DNA of 64,000 bases. It comes from Trachythela sp. YZ-2020. Its lineage: Eukaryota; Cnidaria; Anthozoa; Malacalcyonacea; Clavulariidae. The position numbers were made by a program, and so were the translations under genes. Below, one piece after another: positions 58,361-64,000 of the stretch. The stretch is from assembly GCA_016169945.1 (NCBI GenBank), contig JADLSH010000236.1, forward strand, positions 2,528,001-2,592,000, written 5' to 3'. Position 1 is the stretch's first letter; each line of letters begins with the position of its first letter. The notes below the pieces were generated by a model. It was given only the letters and a program-made list of their open reading frames with translations, was not told where the DNA came from and searched no databases.

Positions 58361-59059
58361 AGTCAAGAAACATATAGTTTGTGATGAATATACTACATTA
58401 ATAAATTAAATATATTTAAAGTTAAATCCTCTTAACCGTGGAACTAAACATTCATAGCCATAGGTACATTTATTTAATATGTATGACTATGCATAGGCTA
58501 GTATAGCGTGGTAAAGCTGAGTCAATAAACAGGGTCACAGAGACATTTCCCATTAGTGTACGAAAATATAAGAAAAAATAGGAAAATATATCTACTGTGG
58601 TGGCTTATTTATTAGTAAATACAGCTTTTAAACATTTCATGAATACACGTTATCAAAAAGTGCGATTCCCATTGCTTGTTGCCTAGTAACGAACTAGCGG
58701 AGGTAAATAAACTAAAAATGGCGGAAGTGATAATTGGAATCCAGGTGCTCAATTCGCGACTTCAGCCCTAGAAACACGTGTAGTGTCACGTGGTCAAAAA
58801 TCGCGAAATGCGGACACTTTGCGAGGCATGCTTGTATAAATACTATAGAAAACATGGTAAAGCGATGTGCTTGGGGAACTTGCAAAGGTACGCTAATTCT
58901 ATGCTAATATTGGATAATAAATAAAAGAATGCGCTAGATGGTAATAATAAAACGCGCTAAATGGTAATATAATGCATTCAATTATCAACAATCAACACAG
59001 CACCATTATTTTATACTGTGCGCGCATTTTCACTGTAAAACTACGTATACCTGAAAAAT

Positions 59060-59215
59060 ACAATGAGAACTTCGACGTTTCGAGCGAAGGTCCTTCGTCT
59101 GGAAGTTATTAGGGCCTTCGCTCTAAACTACTAACTTCCAGACGAAGGGCCTTCGCTCGAAACGTCGAAGTTCTCATTGTATTTTTCAGGTATAGTAGTT
59201 TTACACAACAGTCAA
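59060..59215. repeat. palindrome with CGAAACGTCGAAGTTCTCAT arms
   Basis: TACCTGAAAAATACAATGAG through CTTCGCTCGA-type sequence is mirrored around AACTTCCAGACGAAGG segments. One arm recurs at 19895. Confidence 0.85.
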
Positions 59216-59457
59216 CCGCCGTATTTGCAAGAAAGTTAATTTAAGTGGAAAATTTAGACCTACTTATCATTGTTTTCTTACGATAATGTATAACACTAAA
59301 TTACGTTGATGTCGTGCTTTAAGATTACATGAAACCAAAGAAGGCAAAGATGAACATACATATAATCACTTACCTGAATTCCTGCATGTTTCTCGCATGT
59401 AGCTTCCCTCCATTTTGACAGTCTATATGCACCATTTGAGCAACCAACAACAGCACA

Positions 59458-59707
59458 ATGCGTTGACTGCCTCGTCCCCAGGCGCTGTTAGCTAATAAAG
59501 ACTAATTACGCAATACGAGTCACTATATTGAAAGGTTTACATGAAGTATTGCATTGCGTGATGTGCGCGCAAAGGAAGATGGGATATGGATAAACCCCTG
59601 CGCTCGCAATGCAATACTTCATGTAAATCTTTCAATATAGTGACTCGTATTGCGTAATTAGTCTTTTTATTAGCTAACAGCGCCTGGGGACGAGGCAGAT
59701 GCAATAA
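59458..59707. mobile_element. palindromic MITE with CTGCCTCGTCCCC ends
   Basis: 59467-59698, nearly perfect arms of about 95 bp beginning CTGCCTCGTCCCCAGGCGCT, related to the ends of the 4.8-kb element at 36759. The possible 9-bp flanks ATGCGTTGA and ATGCAATAA match at only 6 of 9. Confidence 0.8.
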
Positions 59708-60010
59708 ATCTTTATCTGTTTATTCGGCGGCTTACATGTATACAGTGATACAGAATTCGACCGGAAAAGATTTAAAAACTTTGTTTACCTCCCACGCACG
59801 CGTGAAAATGCGCGCACAGTATAAATGTTTCTGTGTTGATTGTTGATAATTGAATGCATATGCATGTCGCATATATTTTTCCCGTTCAAAAAACAATTGA
59901 GCACCTGGATTCCAATTATCTCTCCCGCAATTTTTAGTTTATTTACCTCCGCTAGTTTGTTACTAGGCAACAAGCAATGGGAATCGCACTTTTCGATAAC
60001 GTGTATTCGT

Positions 60011-60955
60011 TTAAAATCAATTTTGAAATGGTAAACTAATTTTATCTCGTATTTAAGGTCTTTGAAGTACCAAACAAAAACATGTAGGCTTTCGTCTCGG
60101 CTTTCGCACCTCTAAACGATCTCCCTTTCTCACAAAACTTGAATATGACTTATCATAACTTGAATATGACTTATCAAATACTGGCCTTAGCCACTATTTA
60201 TACAAAAAATGTCTTTTCTTCGCTCCTGACCTCGTGTTTATATGCTAGAAAGCTGCAGATCGAAATATTTTTAAACGCCAATACGCATTTCTCGTCGTCG
60301 TCGCAGATCGCTGAACAAAGTATTCGGCAGTCATCGATTTTTGCTATCGTGTAAACTCCTGGTGATGTAAATGTATGTAATTCATACTACTACATTCATT
60401 TGACGTCACAACTAACTGCCGACACAAACAACACACACAACAAAATCGCGGAAAATCTAAAATCGATCGAGACTAGTTTATAAAAACGGTTGGCAGGAAA
60501 ATTCAAATGCACTTACCTACGTGTCGTGTGCTGTAACACGTGTTAACACGTAACACGTGTGCTATAACACTAATACTACGTGCTGTGTGCTATAACACGT
60601 GGTATAACAACTCGCTCTGCGCTCGGCAACTATAAAAAGTTTTTTTTTCCTTTCCTCAGAGAAAGAAGAGAGAAGAACAACTACTACAGACAGATTGATT
60701 GTGATTGGTTGGCTCTGCAAAAAAATATATATATAAAGTATGAAAGATCCTAAAAGTAAAATGTAAAATAAATTATTGGGTCCAGGTCTCCCCGCTTCCG
60801 ACGTCCTTGATATATCAATAGAGACAAAATTCAAACGTTCTTTTTTATAAGGGCGAGTTTTAAATCAAATATCCAGATTATCCCTAATTAAAATAGGATC
60901 CGTATATATCACTTTTGAGTCTTAACCATGCTTTATACAGATATACATTGAACTA
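60011..60955. other. spacer with ACACGTGT-rich stretch
   Basis: 60525-60605 repeats GTGCTATAACACGTG-type palindromic units. A poly-T run occurs at 60640. Nothing else was recognised. Confidence 0.4.
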
Positions 60956-61298
60956 TGGAATGGTGGTATGGTATGGTAAAACTTTATTTAACCATACGCT
61001 ACCCTCCCTACAGCAAAAGCTGATTTCCAAGAGGGGCGTAGATGTGAATATTCAAAATTACATTAAAAATTAAAAGAATTACACTAATTACAAAAGTAAG
61101 GCATACATAAATAAGATATACAATTACAAGTTTTGAATAACATAAACAATCAGGAAATCTTAGTTAATTAATTGACTTAACCGGCCAGGTATCACATAAG
61201 GCAATAAGAGATTTCTTATTCCTTAATTAATTCGTCTGGAAGGCTGTTCCACAGTTTAGCCCCTTAGACTCTTTTTAAGATATTCAGTCCTAGGATTG
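60956..61298 (-). pseudogene. LINE 3' end, minus strand
   Basis: Minus strand reads a short coding end (AKLWNSLPDELIKE-like, near 61250) followed by a 3' UTR. It ends with AATAAA and TACCA repeats at about 60960-60990. This is the last 340 bp of a CR1-like LINE. Confidence 0.7.
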
Positions 61299-61304
61299 GG
61301 CAAA

Positions 61305-62220
61305 TAAAGTGTTATGGCAGTGAGATCTGGGCACCCCAATCAACATCCATGGATCTTCTTTGTATAGAAGGTGTCCAAAGAAACTTGAAATTCTTCCCAT
61401 CCCATACTGGTTCGAGATAAAAGATATTTGTTTTTTCTTCAAATGTAAAGTTGGACATTATGACTTAAAACCTGATGACTATATACTAGTCAATCCATCT
61501 CGTCGTCAAACTCGCCTTAGCTCTACTGATTCGTATCGACCAAACATCTGCAGAACATCATCATTCAGAAATCACTTTTTCAATAGAATTGTACCGCTAT
61601 GGAACAGTCTGCCGGATGAAATTAAATCTTCTCCTACAGTTCAGTCTCTAAAATCTAAACTTAACAGACACTATAAAACTAAACTTTATTCATATTTTGA
61701 TGTTGATAGACCACGAACTTGGAAAACATTTTGTCATAAGTGTCGTTCTTGTGTTATAAATTGTTGTTCATGAAAGTATTATGTTTTGTAGTGAATTTTA
61801 TATATATATGTGTATGTATATGTACGTATGTATGTATATGTTTATGTATATATGTATGTATGTGTATATGCGTGTCTTTTCGCCGTTCAACGGCTCGTCA
61901 GTGCAGCTTGTAACGCAGGCTAGATGCGAGTGACTTCGTATTTATACACCATACTCTTGCTCTCACCAAGCGCATGTGGTACAATACTCAGACACATGCG
62001 CATCCAGACATGCGTGAAGTGTCTTGGGGCCAGAGTGCTCAAACGACCACAAGGGAAGCGAGCTTTTGCATTATCGCTTATAGCCACCAATTAACCTCAC
62101 AGAGTGCTCTATATTTATATATATCATATATGTATTCATGTCAGGCAGGACTTAATTTAGGACTCTAGTTGTCCTGTTGTCTGAGCCTTCAATCTTGCTA
62201 TTGCAAAATTAATTAAAAAA
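61305..62220 (+). pseudogene. LINE C-terminal ORF2 and 3' UTR, plus strand
   Basis: The plus frame gives YGSEIWAPQSTSMDL, then (61360-61773) LEILPIPYWFEIKDICFFFK, NHFFNRIVPLWNSLPDEIKS and a final Cys-rich CHKCRSCVINCC before the stop at 61773. A 3' UTR with a TATG microsatellite ends in an A-rich tail near 62205-62235. The family is similar to the fragment at 43308-44190. Truncated at the 5' end. Confidence 0.8.
61796..61878. repeat. TATG/TATA microsatellite
   Basis: Alternating TATATG, TGTATG and TACGTATG units. Confidence 0.9.
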
Positions 62221-62235
62221 AAGAAAGTAAAAAAA

Positions 62236-62600
62236 AAGTTAATTGTGAGTTTGAAAATAATTCTGACTTGGCAATTATTCTATTCAAACAAAACATAATG
62301 TATCAAAAGCCAGTTCAGAGCTGGTCTCATAACTTTCAGGTTTTTTAGAATTTTGGGAAAAAAAACCCTTCTAACAATTTTATGTCGGTTTCTTTTCCAA
62401 GGGTTCATCAGTACGGCCACCCGAACTATTCGTAGAAAATGTTCGTTTAAAAAGCAAAATCGAAGAAATGGAATTGGGTCAACGGAAATCTGATGAACCA
62501 GAGGGTGGAGAAACATCGCCTTCAATGTACAGACATTTCATGAAAGTGAAGGTATATTATCAAGTAACATAAATTTATCAACAATATACTTGTATGTCAA
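62236..62600. other. spacer, nothing recognised
   Basis: No motif or repeat was seen. Confidence 0.4.
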
Positions 62601-62927
62601 TACCGGGTGTCCCCAAAAAAGTCCCCCTTTAGAAATCACTCTTGTGCGTTATTATACCTTTGGGAATTTAATTGAATTGTACATGAACGGCGGAAGTATT
62701 TACAACTTCCCTTCGTCCAAATAATTTAACGCGACGTATAAGTTGTTACGACAAATACTCGTTGCTCTGTAGTCAGTTGAACCGTTCTTACTCGAATTGA
62801 CGGTAAGACGAATTTGTAATTTGACATTTTTGTGTTGCTGTTCGTTTTAGAAGCTATTTTAAATTCCCAGAGGTATAACAACGCAACGAGTGATTTCTAT
62901 AGGGGGACTTTTTTGGGACACCCTGTA
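62601..62927. mobile_element. mariner-type MITE, TA target
   Basis: 62603-62925 has ends CCGGGTGTCCCC / GGGACACCCTG with AAAAAAGTCCCCC next to them, flanked by TA. Further in, AAATCACTC...GAGTGATTT also pair. The ends resemble mariner terminal repeats of marine animals. Confidence 0.85.
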
Positions 62928-63423
62928 CATGCAATGGGTCTTTACATAGCATTAATTTAGCATAACAGTTATACCATCCAGTACTCACGATCCAATGATC
63001 GGAATGTTCCATTGTCTTTTCATTGTTTTGAAAATCTAACTGTTCTCCATGCATGCCATCCAGTCACTCGTTGACTTGAAAATTTGTGACATTATACAAA
63101 GGGCCTATTCTACCAATTATATAAGTCAAGCACCCAATCCTCGGTTTACTATAGATTTGATATCACCTGCATCAAACTTAAGGTTAGATGCTTAATCTAC
63201 ACTTGTTCACAGATAACCATGCATGGGATTTTTTAGGTATGGAAGAGATACGTCAAATGTCTTCTCATTGGGATATTCATAACAGGAGCAGTGTTTCTTT
63301 CATATTTCATCTGGAGCGCAGTGTCCCTGAATAAGAGGTGATAATCTAGGAATAAAGTTAGAATTTGAATTAGAAAGATCTGAATGGTTATTGATTATAG
63401 GAAATTCATTTGAAAGGTTGGCC
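62928..63423. other. spacer, nothing recognised
   Basis: No coding or repeat signal was seen. Confidence 0.4.
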
Positions 63424-63529
63424 TAGCTCAAAATCTTCACTACGGTAAATTCCACCATGACTCTCTAGGTATGCCACCTGAAGATCCCACTTAAGGTGAA
63501 ACTGACGCGGTAGTGAAGATTTTGAGGTA
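63424..63529. mobile_element. about 100-bp MITE, TA target
   Basis: Inverted ends CTCAAAATCTTCACTAC and complement (63427-63526), plus one further base, are flanked by TA at 63424-63425 and 63528-63529. Inner CCACTTAAGGTG is a second small palindrome. Confidence 0.7.
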
Positions 63530-64000
63530 TCAATATAAGCCATCCTATAGTATTTTTGCTGTATCTTTATGGTATTGAGCACTCTTCAAGAATGGTGAAC
63601 CAAACCATGGCCATACTTAATTATAATACATTATAATATATACTTTATTGACCGATAATACAGCCTGGCATTTTACGAACTTCAGATACATTTTCCATTG
63701 CCATGAAACATAACTAAATATAGTTTCCTGACATCCTTCAAACCTTGTAAGAAAATATAGGAGACAAAAGCAGAAAGTCAGACACCACTTGAAGAGAAAC
63801 AAAAGCGCGGTATAATGCATAGAATACCATGTAAATGTAAAAAAACATGTTGGAAGGACTTGTTGACGATTGTTTGATTGTTTGAATCAAGAAAGAAAGA
63901 ACATGTGAACAAAGTGAGATTAACGAATGAGGACATACAGAATGGAATGTTAAATTCAACTTAAGAACGAATAGGGAAAGAATATGGAGGGTTAGCGAGA
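63530..64000. other. window end, nothing recognised
   Basis: Short minus-strand frames (61-73 residues) are hydrophobic and low complexity, without a domain. Confidence 0.35.

Larger units (their letters stand above)
58641..60010. mobile_element. inverted-repeat element with nested insertions
   Basis: Left arm parts (58641-58755 and about 58973-59037) and right arm (59800-60010) are inverted copies. They share AAGTGCGATTCCCATTGCTT, TAACGAACTAGCGGAGGTAA-like and ACTGTGCGCGCATTTTCAC. The left arm is interrupted at about 58756-58972 by sequence related to the MITE at 35609. A palindrome at 59060-59215 and a MITE at 59467 lie inside. Confidence 0.7.

Overview
The window reads as an AT-rich marine-invertebrate nuclear genome, most likely a cnidarian and perhaps an anthozoan. 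This is inferred from the mix of CR1/L2-like LINEs, Ty3/gypsy and BEL/Pao retroelements, many hAT and TA-target MITEs, a tRNA-derived SINE, spliced coding remnants and very little host coding sequence. No prokaryotic operons, CRISPR arrays or rRNA are seen. The only intact-looking host gene is on the minus strand at 13595-14710: a secreted-type DNA/RNA non-specific endonuclease-fold protein. A second, weaker host candidate is a two-exon SANT-like fragment at 3456-3996.

Layout: 0-13 kb holds dispersed MITEs, a hAT with an eroded zinc-finger exon (1895-3358), a dead LINE (4.0-5.8 kb), a SINE, and a long-inverted-repeat element (9.3-12.0 kb). 13.6-14.7 kb is the nuclease gene. 15.6-18.6 kb is a cluster of four related copies carrying a 10-bp minisatellite. 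21.1-28.9 kb is an old tandem segmental duplication; one copy took a LINE and the other grew a 1.5-kb minisatellite. 29.8-45.7 kb is less than 1 kb of a BEL/Pao integrase split into four pieces by three large insertions of 6.3, 4.8 and 4.0 kb, each carrying further insertions. 47.2-57.7 kb is a Ty3/gypsy pol gene split by a hAT-like long-inverted-repeat element, a 6-bp-target element and a LINE. 57.7-64 kb holds satellite-like repeats, nested palindromes, LINE 3' ends and mariner-type MITEs.

Nothing here works as a pathway. The value of the window is as a readable stack of transpositions. Many insertions keep clear target-site duplications (TSDs: 2 bp TA, 6, 8 or 9 bp), and several empty sites can be checked inside the same window. 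The most unusual recurring pattern is seven hAT-like or similar elements whose subterminal repeat motifs point the same way at both ends instead of mirroring each other. Each family uses a different motif. All family names are assigned by reading motifs and ends; no database search was run.
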